Origin: Pyricularia pennisetigena | Lineage: Eukaryota > Ascomycota > Sordariomycetes > Magnaporthales > Pyriculariaceae | Assembly: GCF_004337985.1 (NCBI RefSeq) | Contig: NW_021940922.1 | Coordinates: 1,287,546 to 1,332,545 of the forward strand | DNA length: 45,000 bases | Reading direction: 5' to 3' | Part shown: positions 32,945-43,315 of the stretch, piece after piece | How positions within the stretch are numbered: position 1 is the first letter of the stretch | Layout: each line of letters starts with the position of its first letter | The notes under the pieces: generated by a model | Database searches by the model: none | Seen by the model: the letters and a program-made list of their open reading frames with translations, nothing else | Told to the model about the DNA's origin: nothing | Translations under genes and position numbers: made by a program

Positions 32945-34100
32945 TTTTAAAACCCGTAGGTACTGATCTCGCACACTTACGGGGTAAATTTGCACCTTAA
33001 TATTCGCTAACTTAGCTATTAGGGAGTTAAAACGGTTATTAAACTCCGGTATCGATCTTTTCAATTTCGAAAATTTAAAGGGTGGAATTTTCGATATAAC
33101 AAATTTCAACTAATTTAGGGTGCGGCGAAATAGCTATCTTCCAAGGTTTTATAGGCCGTTACGGGGCGGGAATACCATGCAATGGACTTTTAAAATTCTT
33201 AGGTTAAACTTTTATTTATAAGCCATGATAGGATTAATTGCTCGGGTTCCGGCAGGTTATAACCAATTTCCAGGTTAAAAACAAATTCCGCTGCTATTAC
33301 AGGCCTTAATTGCATTATTAACGCCTATTTCCATAAATCGTAATTGCTAACCCCTACTAATTTACAATTTTCGGGGAAGGAAAATACCCGTTTCGATAAT
33401 TCTTTCCCTATCCGGTCAACTAAAATTAAGTAACCAGGCGGACTAGGGGGTGCGGTAGCGGGTTTAATATCCGAGTTATTATTAAAATCAGTAAAACCAC
33501 CGCCTTTTAAGATATAGGGTAATTAACTGTTGAATCATCCTTTGAAATTAATGCATTTGCGTAAGTAACGTTTTCAATTGCAAGTTTAAAGCCTGCAATT
33601 TAGCGGTTAAAACTTCGTTTAGGCTGCGTCCAGGCCCCCTATTTGTTGGAACTGGGCCTGGAAAGCCCGATATAGGGCTATTTTCGATTAAAGGGTAACT
33701 TGAAATATAATTGCGATTCGCTGATATATAATTACAATCAACTAACCTAATCGCCGAAGGGTAATTACCCTATAATTTAGGATTTGCTATACTGTTTGCC
33801 TTTTAACGGGTATAGGCCTATAATTGCCAATTATAGGGTTTATTGCTATTTTAATGGTCGAAATCCACTAAAATACAGATTTAAAATCCCTAAAATCCGC
33901 AATTAATTGGCGCTCCGGTATTTGTACCAATCCAGGTGCACGTAACGAATTCAATTCGCCAAATGGGTGCAGGGTAACGTGCAGGGTAGCGTGCAGGGTT
34001 TCGTGCAGCCAATTAACGTAATTCCGTTAATGGGTTTGTAGGCTATTATAAACCCTATTAAATGCACTAAAAATTTAGTGGGCTATTGGCGAATAAATAT
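32945..34100 (-). pseudogene. Copia Gag relic, first and largest piece
   Basis: On the minus strand, about 33430-33100 gives KLVGVSNYDLWK, then MQLRPVIAAEFVFNLEIGYN, EQLILSWLINKS, IAWYSRPVTAYKTLEDSYF. This fits the copia-type Gag (UBN2-like) beginning with the conserved 'L.G.NY..W' box. Upstream, 33640-33540 gives SLNEVLTAKLQALNLQLKTL (coiled coil) and 34010-33880 gives PFGELNSLRAPGLVQIPERQ. Stops and shifts separate these parts. Its 5' LTR lies at 34467-35022 and its continuation beyond M9 copy 10 at 31139-31069. Confidence 0.6.
33967..34008 (+). repeat. 12-bp tandem repeat, 3.5 copies
   Basis: GTGCAGGGTAAC, GTGCAGGGTAGC, GTGCAGGGTTTC, then GTGCAG. It lies in the N-terminal part of the copia gag relic and on the minus strand reads as repeats of L-H-x-T. 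Confidence 0.85.
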
Positions 34101-34466
34101 AGGGGTTTTTAGCCCTAATTCGCTAGCGTGGACCGTGTCAAAATTTTAAAGCAATTATAATGGCGTGCACGATCCACAAAAACCAAACCAAAATTTTTTG
34201 GATTTGCAACGCAAGCGAGCGCTGCAGCACCTGAAAATTGGGCTTAAGTCGAACGCTAGTCTTGGCGATCCCCATTGTAATAACAGGGGGTTAAATGCTG
34301 AATAAGCGCGTAAAACCAACAATTCCGCACAATAACAGCAATATCTTCGTTAATATACGTGCTGTAAGGATGCGACAAAAACAAAAATAAAACCTAAATT
34401 TCAGGTTTTCCAGCCATGCAAAATGCATTTTGGTGCATAAATTAAATCTTTTCCAGGTTTTAAACC

Positions 34467-35022
34467 TGTTAACAATATGGGTTGCCAACAGGGGTTTAGG
34501 TATTAACCTAGGTGCGGCGTGGTACTGATTGCGCTATAAAGACCTGTAATTACAGGGTTTAAATATATTAAATTGTTTATCAAATTTTGGGATTAATTAT
34601 TTAGATTTATTGGTGGGGGAGGCTTTGCTTTATCTCCCTTATATTTATTCCGACATCGAAGTGGGAGTCCGCACCCCGCAAAGGGTTCCGGTGCCGCACA
34701 CGATTTTCCGAAAAATTATTTTGTATACGTTGTTAAAAAAACACCCTCATTTCCATATAAACCATGTTTAGGTTCGCACTAATTTGCTATTTTAGTGAAA
34801 CTTTTAACCCGATACAGGTTAGCTGACTCGTAGGTGCAGGGTGGGTGTTAAACTCGGTACAGGGTGAACCCCATTCGCTGACCGTTGAAACGCAACTCCT
34901 CCAATACAAAATATAACGGAAGATCCGACAACCCCGACAGCCCCACCTCAGCACTATTTATTGTAGCTTATATACAAATAAAGGTGGACCTATTACAAAT
35001 TAAATAACGCATATATTAAGCA
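34467..35022 (-). repeat. Copia-family LTR (5' LTR of the gag-bearing relic)
   Basis: 556 bp, TGTTAACAATATGGG to CATATATTAAGCA. It shares its whole layout with the LTR at 37871-38435. In minus orientation the leader and gag relic (34460-32945) lie directly downstream, so it is read as the 5' LTR. The flanking 5 bp do not match. Confidence 0.7.
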
Positions 35023-35342
35023 ATAATACTTGAACATTATATTTATTTCTATATTGTTTATATTAACGTTTAAATTTAGGTAATTAATAGCATTAACGAT
35101 ATAATTTACAACTGAAAATACGAGTGAAATAATTTTAGTCTTGGCCAGTTTGATGGTGCAGATCGCATTTATTTATCCATTGGAATAAATATCCTATTAA
35201 TATTGGTATTCAATTTTATAAAACATTATATTTATAAACTTTATACAATTTAATAGAATAACAAATAACAAAATAATACAAATTCACCATTTTCTTATAA
35301 GATAATAATTGGGTTTAATGCTCGTAAAACCGTGCTTTTATT
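35023..35342. other. AT-rich unassigned sequence
   Basis: About 320 bp between a copia LTR and M9 copy 11. It shows M9-core-like phrases ('attaaataacaaaataatac', 'ttataagataataat') but is too decayed to place. No gene is seen. Confidence 0.4.
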
Positions 35343-36638
35343 CAGTTTTAGTGTTTAAATTAGACCCCCCTGCTCCGCAGCGGGGACCGAGCGCTCCATA
35401 TTCCTTTTAGCCACATGGCCTTTCGGCCGATTATATTGTCCGAACAGATCGCGCTCGTTTTAATCTGAGGACAACTTGTCGCATTTCGCCGTTTAAAGCG
35501 GGTATTTGCACATTACTCGCATCATATACGCAAAAAGTGGCAGTGTAACTATTGTATGCAATTAAAGATTCAATTAAAAAAATGGTAAAAATACAGGGTA
35601 ACATGCGCTGCAATATTTAGACTGTTGTGACGTTTTAAGCGCAGACACCGCTGTTATAGCTTCTTTAGTTGTGTTAATATTGTAACACCAATTATATTTT
35701 TTATTTTTTTATATATTATATAATATTCAGTTTAGTATTGTAAGTATTTATTTTATGTTACAAAATAAATATTGTTACCGTCGTAATGGTGCCAAGTGCA
35801 TGAAATTAGCGTTAAAAATAAATATCTTACTAATTTTGTTATTTTAACCTATATTTAATTTAGAAGTTAACTGATTAACCAAGGTATTTATAACACTGAA
35901 AAAAACTTCAATTTATTCATTATATACCAGTAAATACAAATATTATTTTACTTTTCTGTTCACAAACTTTAATTAATTAATCAAAGTGAAAACAAATTAA
36001 TCGCCATTAAGATTAAAAATTGGATATCACGTGGACGTGTGCTTACACCTGTTATTTAAACTTTGAAACTATTGCTTTAACATGGTTTTAATGGGTAAAA
36101 ATACAACTGCGTTTCGATTATAAATCTTATATAATAATAGATATGTTTTACGTATCCGTTTATTTGCCGGCATTTATGATAAGGTATATAGATTAGAATA
36201 TGTTAAAAAAATTTATTCACGTACACCACCCCCACGTACAGAGATTTCAAAATTTGGTTAAGAAATAAAAATGATATAAACGAATATCGAAGATCGACAA
36301 AAAGTTGAAAAAGCAGTACCGCCATAAACGGATTAAAGGGAAACAGTATCGAATTGGCCCAATTGTACGTATTCAAATAAAAACAAATCGTTGCTAATAA
36401 CTATATCAAAATGTTACATCCATCGTGCAATCCGTTTATTTACCATTTTCATTTATAATTTATATTACGGAGTGTTAATCGCTAAAATGCCGAAAATACC
36501 GCCCTAAACGGCGAAAATCGACGAGTTATCCTCAGACTTAAAGCAAAGTGTTTTTTGGCTGGACCTACAGGTACATTTTAAAGCCATTATTGGCCACAGT
36601 TGTGGAGCTATTGGTTTTATGGATAAACCCTGAAACTA
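35343..36638 (-). mobile_element. M9 copy 11, decayed and internally deleted
   Basis: 1296 bp. It starts CAGTTTTAGTGTTTAAATTAG, the right terminus after many C-to-T and G-to-A changes, and ends 'aaaccctgaaacta'. The core is shortened and only one unit head ('ccacccccacgtac', about 36235) is clear. It is the most decayed copy in the window. No TSD was found. Confidence 0.75.
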
Positions 36639-36675
36639 ACTGCGAGGCAGGGGGGTCTAGTTTAAACACTAAAAT
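36639..36675 (+). repeat. Right-terminus fragment of another M9 copy
   Basis: 'ctgcgaggcaggggggtctag' and 'tttaaacactaaaat' match the last ~37 bp of the family. It is directly joined to the end of copy 11, so copy 11 or a later rearrangement broke an older element here. Confidence 0.65.
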
Positions 36676-37142
36676 GAGGATTAATGCGTAAATTAAGGCC
36701 GAATTTAACATTTGCGTGTTGAAAACCGTAACCCATTGATTGAAATTATTAGTGATATTATCAAAGGATAAGTAAGTACTTTAACTACTATTTTCGGGGT
36801 TTTTATTATTTTTCTAGTTCTTTTTTTCATTTTTATTTTTTCATTTTTATTTTTTCATTTTTATTTTTTCATTTTTATTTTTTCATTTTTATTTTTTCAT
36901 TTTTATTTTTTCATTTTATTTCTTTATTTTTAAATTTTTGTTTTTCTTGTATTTCTGTAATTTGTTTTTTTATTTCTGCTGCGGTAAAGAAGTAGTAGTT
37001 TATTACCGTTTTACAATATATTAACCATCGCCATCCTCCCAGTTTCATTTGCGGCCCTTCCTCTCAACCAGCTTTTTTTCCCCAATTCCTTGCAATTCCA
37101 ATCCCCTCACATTATTAATCGCTCCTAAATAAACCCTTAACA
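36676..37142 (+). promoter_or_regulatory. Upstream region of the secreted-protein gene
   Basis: Unique sequence with an 84-bp T-rich tandem repeat (see 36828), a C/T-rich stretch at 37025-37130 ('ccatcctcccagtttc', 'cccttcctctcaacc') and the start context TTAACAATGC. The long pyrimidine stretch just before an ATG is common in fungal promoters. No TATA box stands out. Confidence 0.5.
36828..36911 (+). repeat. 14-bp tandem repeat, six copies
   Basis: Unit CATTTTTATTTTTT starts at 36828, 36842, 36856, 36870, 36884 and 36898, with a degenerate seventh at 36912. It lies about 230 bp upstream of the start codon at 37143. Confidence 0.9.
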
Positions 37143-37685
37143 ATGCGCGCCATCTTAGTCTTCCCCTGGCTTTTAGTCGGCGCTGTAGCTATTCCTACAT
37201 TTTTTACCGAACAAACCTCCGCCGACCTTCAAATTCGAAAACCTTTGGAAAATTTACATTCGGATAAATCCGCCCAGAAATGTATTTATAAATCCGAATA
37301 TTATCCGAACGGATCCGGCGACGATAAATATTATCCGACGAAATTAAAAAACCCAAATTCTATAACTGAAAAACCCTGCGAAAATTTGTATTATGCTGGA
37401 TATAACCAGAAATCGGTTATTAATCCGGAATGTTATACGAAAGGAGAAAAGCCTACCACGCCGAAAAATACCAAATGGAAACGTTTTTGGCCCATTAAAA
37501 AGAAAAAGGAATTACCTTATATAAAGGTTTTGGAAGAAGAGAGACACAATTATCCCCATAATAGGGTATGGCGTGGGAACTACGAAGAATTTGGCCCGCC
37601 GTTAATTGAAAACGAGCAAACCAAAAAACTTAAACCGATTCTATTATGTTGCAAGCCCCCCGAAGGTTATATCTGTTCATGGTAA
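37143..37685 (+). CDS. Small secreted cysteine-containing protein, candidate effector
   Basis: 180 codons, single exon, ATG at 37143, TAA at 37683-37685. Residues 1-16 form a signal peptide (MRAILVFPWLLVGAVA) with likely cleavage before IPTF. The mature part has six cysteines (47, 79, 97, 169, 170, 178), consistent with up to three disulfides, many Tyr-Tyr/Tyr-Pro pairs (EYYPNG, KYYPTK, NLYYAGY) and a very basic stretch, KWKRFWPIKKKKE (111-123). No known domain was recognised. The frame is clean although repeats on both sides are decayed, and the codon third positions are AT-biased but not stop-ridden. Location between an M9 element and a copia LTR, small size, signal peptide and cysteines fit the genomic setting of effector genes in plant-associated fungi; that role is inference. 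Confidence 0.7.
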   Translation: MRAILVFPWLLVGAVAIPTFFTEQTSADLQIRKPLENLHSDKSAQKCIYKSEYYPNGSGDDKYYPTKLKNPNSITEKPCENLYYAGYNQKSVINPECYTKGEKPTTPKNTKWKRFWPIKKKKELPYIKVLEEERHNYPHNRVWRGNYEEFGPPLIENEQTKKLKPILLCCKPPEGYICSW

Positions 37686-37870
37686 AAGTGTTGCACTGGT
37701 ATGCAATTTGGTGTAAAATGTATTACACTAAAATTTTACGGAGGGTTAAGCTATTTAGGGTGCGCGTTCCGCAATAGATAGTACGGACTTTTATATAGGT
37801 GCCGTAAAACGCTAAAATTTACGTCCAAGGCGGTGCAACACCTTAAATATAACTACGGGGGTTAACCCCC

Positions 37871-38435
37871 TGTTAACAATATGGGTTGCTAACAGGGGTT
37901 TAGGCATTAGCCTAGGTGCGGCGTGGTGCTAATTGCGCTATAAAAGCCTGTAGTTACAGGGTTTAAATGCATTAAATGCATTAGAATTGTTCACTAAAAT
38001 GGTTCACTAATTTTGGAATTAATAGATTGAATTCATTGGTGGGGGAGATTTTGCTTTATCTCCCTTACATACTATGGGGGTCCGCACCCCGGAAAACATT
38101 CCGGTACCGCACACGATTTTCCGAAAAATTATTTTGTATATGTTGTTGAAAAAACACCCTCATTTCCATAAAAAGCATTTCTACGTTCGCACTAATTTGC
38201 TAATTTGGTGACATCTTTAACCCGATATAGGGTAGCTAATTCATAAATGCAGGGTGGGTGTAAACCCGGTATAGGGTAAGCCCCATTCGCTATCACTTTG
38301 AATTGCAACTCCTGCAATATAAAATATAACAGAAAGTCCGACAACCCCAATAGCCCCATTTCGGCACTATTTATTGTAGCTTATATACAAATTAAAATGG
38401 ACCGATTACATGCTAAATAACGCATATAATTAACA
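37871..38435 (-). repeat. Copia-family LTR (3' LTR)
   Basis: 565 bp, ends TGTTAAC...TTAACA (palindromic ends). On the minus strand it follows a polypurine tract (AAAAAAAAGGGA at 38436-38447) and the pol relic. This fixes the orientation of the family. Confidence 0.8.
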
Positions 38436-38960
38436 TCCCTTTTTTTTGCTACTATTTACATAAAGTCGGAAAAGAAAAATATATAAGAATAAAACCCAAA
38501 AAAAGATCCCCCTCGTGTCCCAACCCGATTCGAATTCCCGATATAAACCCCCTGGATAATTAAACCCTTTATACCGCCCCATAACCCCCGAAATGGACGA
38601 ACCCCCGAATTGGAAAGAACCCCCTATGTTGTAATAACCCCCGGATTCGAACCCCCGGTTTGCATAATATTGACCCACGGAGTTAACTATTAAACGAAAT
38701 AGCTAGTTTGGCTGTTCGTTGGTAATAATCTAAGCTACGCATATTATATAGGGTATTTCGAATGCGTAAATCGCCCAAAACACGAGCTTTTTCAATTCCG
38801 ATTCAATTTTAGGTGTAAGGTCGGTATAAATTGCTTATTAATTAACCTGTGCAAGGTAAATTCGGGTAATACGGTCGTTATCAGGCTAACATAAACCCAG
38901 TTTTTGCAAACAAAAGAAATGTAATGGGTTGTAATTGACTAACGAATTAATTAAATGCCC
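38436..38960 (-). pseudogene. Post-RNase H region of the copia element with a Gly-rich frame
   Basis: Between the RNase H stop and the LTR a minus-strand frame with a few stops reads YTDLTPKIESELKKLVFWAI, then RLIVNSVGQYYANRGFES, then a Gly/Tyr/Phe-rich repeat such as GGYYNIGGSFQFGGSS (open 38678-38430). It is not part of the usual copia domain set. It could be a degenerate extra ORF or 3' untranslated sequence that happens to stay open. Confidence 0.4.
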
Positions 38961-38996
38961 CAAAATTCAGTAGGTAAAAACTAAGGTTTTAAGGGT

Positions 38997-40080
38997 TTAA
39001 GCCCTATAAACATTAAAAAAAACCTTGTAAGTTGGAAACGTTAGGGGCTTTTTTAGGTTTTTAGCGGGTATTGGTTTGGTTTCCGGGTATTTTATGGCTA
39101 CTAATCCTTTTGTAACTAATTCCCGTATGTAACGAAATCTTAGTAACGTATACTTAATACGTAAGTGGTGCGTAGGGCTATGTACGTTAGCTATAAAACC
39201 TATATTATCTCCAAATATTGTAATAGAGCCTTTTATAGGTAGTCCAATTTTTACAATTAGGTTTTGAAACCACTGTGCTTTACGCAGGGCTTCCGCTAAA
39301 ACATCGGTTTCGGTTTTTGGAGTGCTTAAAGCTATAATATTAACCTTTTCGCATTTCCACGTTATAGGGCCCCCAAATAGGGTGGAAAAATATCCGTAAA
39401 TGGACTTTAAATCTTCCCTAGCCCCGGCAAAATCGCTATTATTAAAACCCAATAATTTAAAATTTTTAAAACCCCCTGTTAAAAAATTAGGTGGTAATTT
39501 AACTTTAAATACTTTATTTCCAAAACAAAGAAATAAGGGTTTAATACCCGCTCAATAACGTAACCGGCTTTTAGCTGCCGTAAAATGGACTATAGTAATT
39601 TTTGTTAAAAAACGTGAAAGCCACTGAAACGCAAAACCAATATCCTGACGCGTTGATAGTATTGAATACATAAAGCTGCCGATAATACGCTATAATAATT
39701 TGATTTCCAGCGCATTTACGGGCTTACCCCCGCTATATGTTAGCATGCCGGGTTGTAAGGGAATAGAAACAGGTTTACAATCAGCTAATCCGAACGTTGC
39801 TAATGCTTCCTTTATATATTAATTTTAATGGAGCCAAAATAGGCGATTAGGTTCATCCTTCATAATTTAAACGCCTAAAAAATAGGCTGCAGGGCCCCTG
39901 TTTTCCAACGCGTATACCTTATAAAACGGGTTTTGGAATCCTGAATATATTGCAATTTAGGACCTATTAGCAGGCAATCGTCTACAAAGGTAACGATCAC
40001 ATGTTTGGATTTAACTTATAAAAGACAGCGGGATTAGAGAGTAACGGCTTAAAACCTTTTTTAGAAAATAGGGTTTTTGG
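38997..40080 (-). pseudogene. Copia pol relic (reverse transcriptase and RNase H)
   Basis: The minus strand shows FVDDCLLIGP (39995-39961), the copia form of the RT catalytic YVDD. The frame then runs through GLADCKPVSIPLQPG and QDIGFAFQWLSRFL with stops. It ends in the 151-codon open fragment 39452-38997 containing NNSDFAGAREDLKSIYGYFS, ITWKCEKVNIIALSTPKTE and HHLRIKYTLLRFRYIRELV, which are copia RNase H motifs. The integrase, protease and gag sides are cut off by M9 copy 12 at 40081. Several stops make it inactive. Confidence 0.8.
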
Positions 40081-41895
40081 TAGTCTCAGGGCTCATCCCT
40101 GAAGCCCAGAGCTCCACAATTGATCCACTTCGCTCCACTTCGTGGCTCAATCGCGGCTTTGCAATGTACCTGTGGGTCGATCCAAAGAACGCTCTGGTTC
40201 AGGTCTGAGAATAACTTGTCGATTTTCGCCGTTCATGGCGGTATTTTTGGCCTTTTTTCGACCGACACTCCTTTATTATTCCACAACCACGCAAAATATT
40301 GAAAAAAGAAAATATCGTTAAGGATAGCGTTTAATACCGCTATTAGCAGCGATTTCATTTATTCTTTTATCTGCTATAACGGCCGAATTGGATACGACCT
40401 GCCCGTAATCTGTTTATGGCGGTACTGTTTTTTCGATTTATTTTTCGATTTTCGATTTTTTTTAATATTATTTTTAATTTTTCACCAAATTTCATAATTT
40501 CTGCACGTGGAGGGTCGTATATACATATATATCGTTGAATGAAACTTTGGTGCATGTACCGGATTATATAAGCAGTTAAACAAGCGGATAGGCAAAGTAT
40601 ATACTTTTTTATTTATGATTTACAATCGAAACTCGTTTTTTTTTTTACCAATTTTAACGATAATGAAACCAAAGCTTTAGAGATTCAATTAAGTATATAG
40701 AGAGACGTCCAGCGTCAATGCAAGTTATAATATCGGCTTTAGAAGCTATTTAATAAAAAAAATACTAAATGTGTATTTTAAAGATCTTTTTGCTTTATGT
40801 AATTAATTGTATATTATTTTTGTTTTGCAGCCAGATTTTGTGGTTCTTGCACGTGGGGGGTGGTATTTATAAATTTAATATAATAATACACTTTGGTACG
40901 CATATCCGATTATATAAACCGTTAAATATGCGGATAAGTAAAGTATATCTAATTTCATATATATTTCACAATCGAAATGCTTTTACATTTTTACCAGTTT
41001 TGACATTAATAAAACCAAGATATGAAAAATCGGATTACGTATATAAACAAGCGTCAACGTAAAATTCGATCTATAATACCGGCCCTCTTTATTTTTTTAT
41101 ATAAAAAAATGCTAAATTTGTGTTATTTTTGTATTTTTGGCTTTTTTTGGTTAAATAAAATTTATAAGAAAAAAGTAAAACTAGATTCTTCAATAAATAA
41201 ATAGAAAAATGTATAAATCAAGCTCTTTTTTAATCTTACCAATATTTGCGTAAATTATTCAGTTTTTTAACAAATTGTTAGTTAATATAAAAATATTAAT
41301 AAAACCTTTGTTTTAATCGAAAATTGCATGCACTTTGCAGTATTAGGTTTGCTAGGCTATTAATACTGTATTTGAAATTGAAATCAGTATTATGTACCAT
41401 TATTTAAAATAAGAATTAAATATAAGGAAAAATTACAAATTTTACAGAATATTTTAATATCTTTCCAAATACGGTGGCTATAAAGGCGCGGCCGGCTTCC
41501 TAATATTCAAGAAACTCCAATGAGCTCAACGCAAACTACTATATATATTTATAATTTTTATTTACTTTTTTATTCGAATATTTAATTGGATGCTATGGGT
41601 ATACCATTTTCTTTTGCCATTATAATGCGAATATTTTGAATATACCCGCTATAAACGGGAGAATACTACAGATTATCCTTATATTAATAAAATAATCATT
41701 AGCGATATCGCAATATTAGGTATATTATTAATAATACCGTTATAAACGGCGAAATGCGACAAGATGTCCTCACACTAGAACGAGCGCGATCTTTTCGGCC
41801 AATATAATTGGTCGAAAAGCCATGTGGCTGAAAGGTACATGGAGCGCTCGGTCCCCACTGCGAAGCAGGGGGGTCTAGTCTGAGCACTGAGACTA
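40081..41895 (+). mobile_element. M9 copy 12, both ends present, mismatched flanks
   Basis: 1815 bp from TAGTCTCAGGGCTCA to GCACTGAGACTA. The left flank is copia pol (GGTTTTTGG) and the right flank pogo (GTCGTTTTA), so there is no TSD. Core units begin at 40503 and 40849 (both CACGTG). The right flank equals the left flank of copy 8. Confidence 0.88.
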
Positions 41896-43315
41896 GTCGT
41901 TTTAGGGGTTTTCCAAATAAATAAAGACGGGTCGTTAATTTTTTGGGCTGGGGTTTCCGGTGCTTTATCCTTTTATAAACCGGTATTTTTATCTTTTATA
42001 ACGTTGGCGTTGCTATTTTCTAACAAAAAAGGGCTTAAAAATGGTTTAACCAAACTTACCGGCCCTAAACCTGATATGCGTCACCCAAATTAAATATTTT
42101 TTGCTGTAAATGCTTTCGATTTGGTTATATTATAGCAAAAAAAGAAATTTCGTTTTCCAACAACTGTTAAACAGCAAAATTGTTTAACAAATCCAAATTA
42201 ACGTCGATAAGCTGTTTTTACCGGCCCAAAAACCGATAGATCCAATCGTTGGAGAAGGTATAACGAATAAGGGGGTAAATACAGGAATCCAATTTTTTTG
42301 CAAATAAAAAAACATACATTCGTCCGTTATATATGATCCGTGGTCGTCGAAAACTAATACCCGCTTTTCAGGGATATTGGGTTAAATATACGGAATAAAT
42401 CCTTTTTTTAACCATTCGATAACCGTTTCGTTATTTGTCCACCCGTTTCCGGTTATATAAAATTACCAATTATCGAAAAGGTTTAAATCCGGTGGAAACC
42501 ATTATTATTATACGTTTTTTCCTTTAAATACAACGAAGGGAGGGAGGGTAATACCCGTAACCGATATATATTCGATTATAATCGTCCAACCCCGCGTTCC
42601 GGGCTTTTTTCGCTATAACGGCCAAATTCCATTAACACCTAGTATTAGGCCGTTGAATCCTTTATTTTCCATTATACCGGTTTCGTCCATATTCCACCGA
42701 CTTTCCGGTTTAATATCGTTAATAACGGGGTTAATAATATAAAACCACCAAAATTTAATTATTTCCGTAATAGCCCCATTAACACGGGCGTTTTTTATTC
42801 GACGGGGTTTTTGGGTTTTAAAAATCGGGTAACGAGCCAAAAAACGGGTTATCCAACGTTTTCCAAAGCTTTTAACTCTCCGGCGGTTTAAAAAATTCGT
42901 TCGGTAAAAAAACGTAATTCTTAATACGTTGGCGGAAGCCCTAAAGTTGTTTGGGTAAATGCCCAATCAGCTAAATGCTTTTCCTGTTCCGCAAAAAGCC
43001 TTTGAAAAGGGTTTTGTGTTTATTTGTAAGGTTAAAAACTTTTAAATCGATTTTGAAATGTAGACTTAGGTATTCCCCATTTTCGGAAGGTTTTTGCAAT
43101 TGAATCGCCATTATTAACGTCGTTAATTGCAGATATAAGCTGATTTCCGGTATATTGCCTTATTGGAAAATGGAGAATGAAGAACAGAAAAAAAGTAAAT
43201 CCAAAAGTGAAAAATTGGTCGTGTTATTTACAAAAGAACATGAGAGGTGAACGTGGCTGTACAGTTATTTTTGGGTGCCGAACAGGGGGGGAGCCGAGCA
43301 GGGGGTACCCGACGT
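41896..43315 (-). mobile_element. Pogo/Fot1-like element P3, right-hand part
   Basis: It starts at 'gtcgttttaggggttttcc', corresponding to P2 near 14705, and runs to a terminal inverted repeat with the core CGGGTACCCCCTGCTCGG read inward. TA follows at 43316. The left ~400 bp (C-terminal tail side) are absent here but match P4 at 26834-27230. The terminal repeat differs from that of P2, so two subfamilies exist. Confidence 0.8.
41940..43112 (-). pseudogene. Decayed pogo/Fot1-like transposase (P3)
   Basis: The longest open fragment, 42966-42613 (117 codons), includes RWITRFLARYPIF (DNA-binding domain end), NARVNGAITEIIKFWWFY and RWNMDETGIMENKGFNG, the first catalytic Asp block. The N-terminus near 43112 and the C-terminal tail near 41950 are frame-broken. 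It aligns with P1 and P2. Confidence 0.78.
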
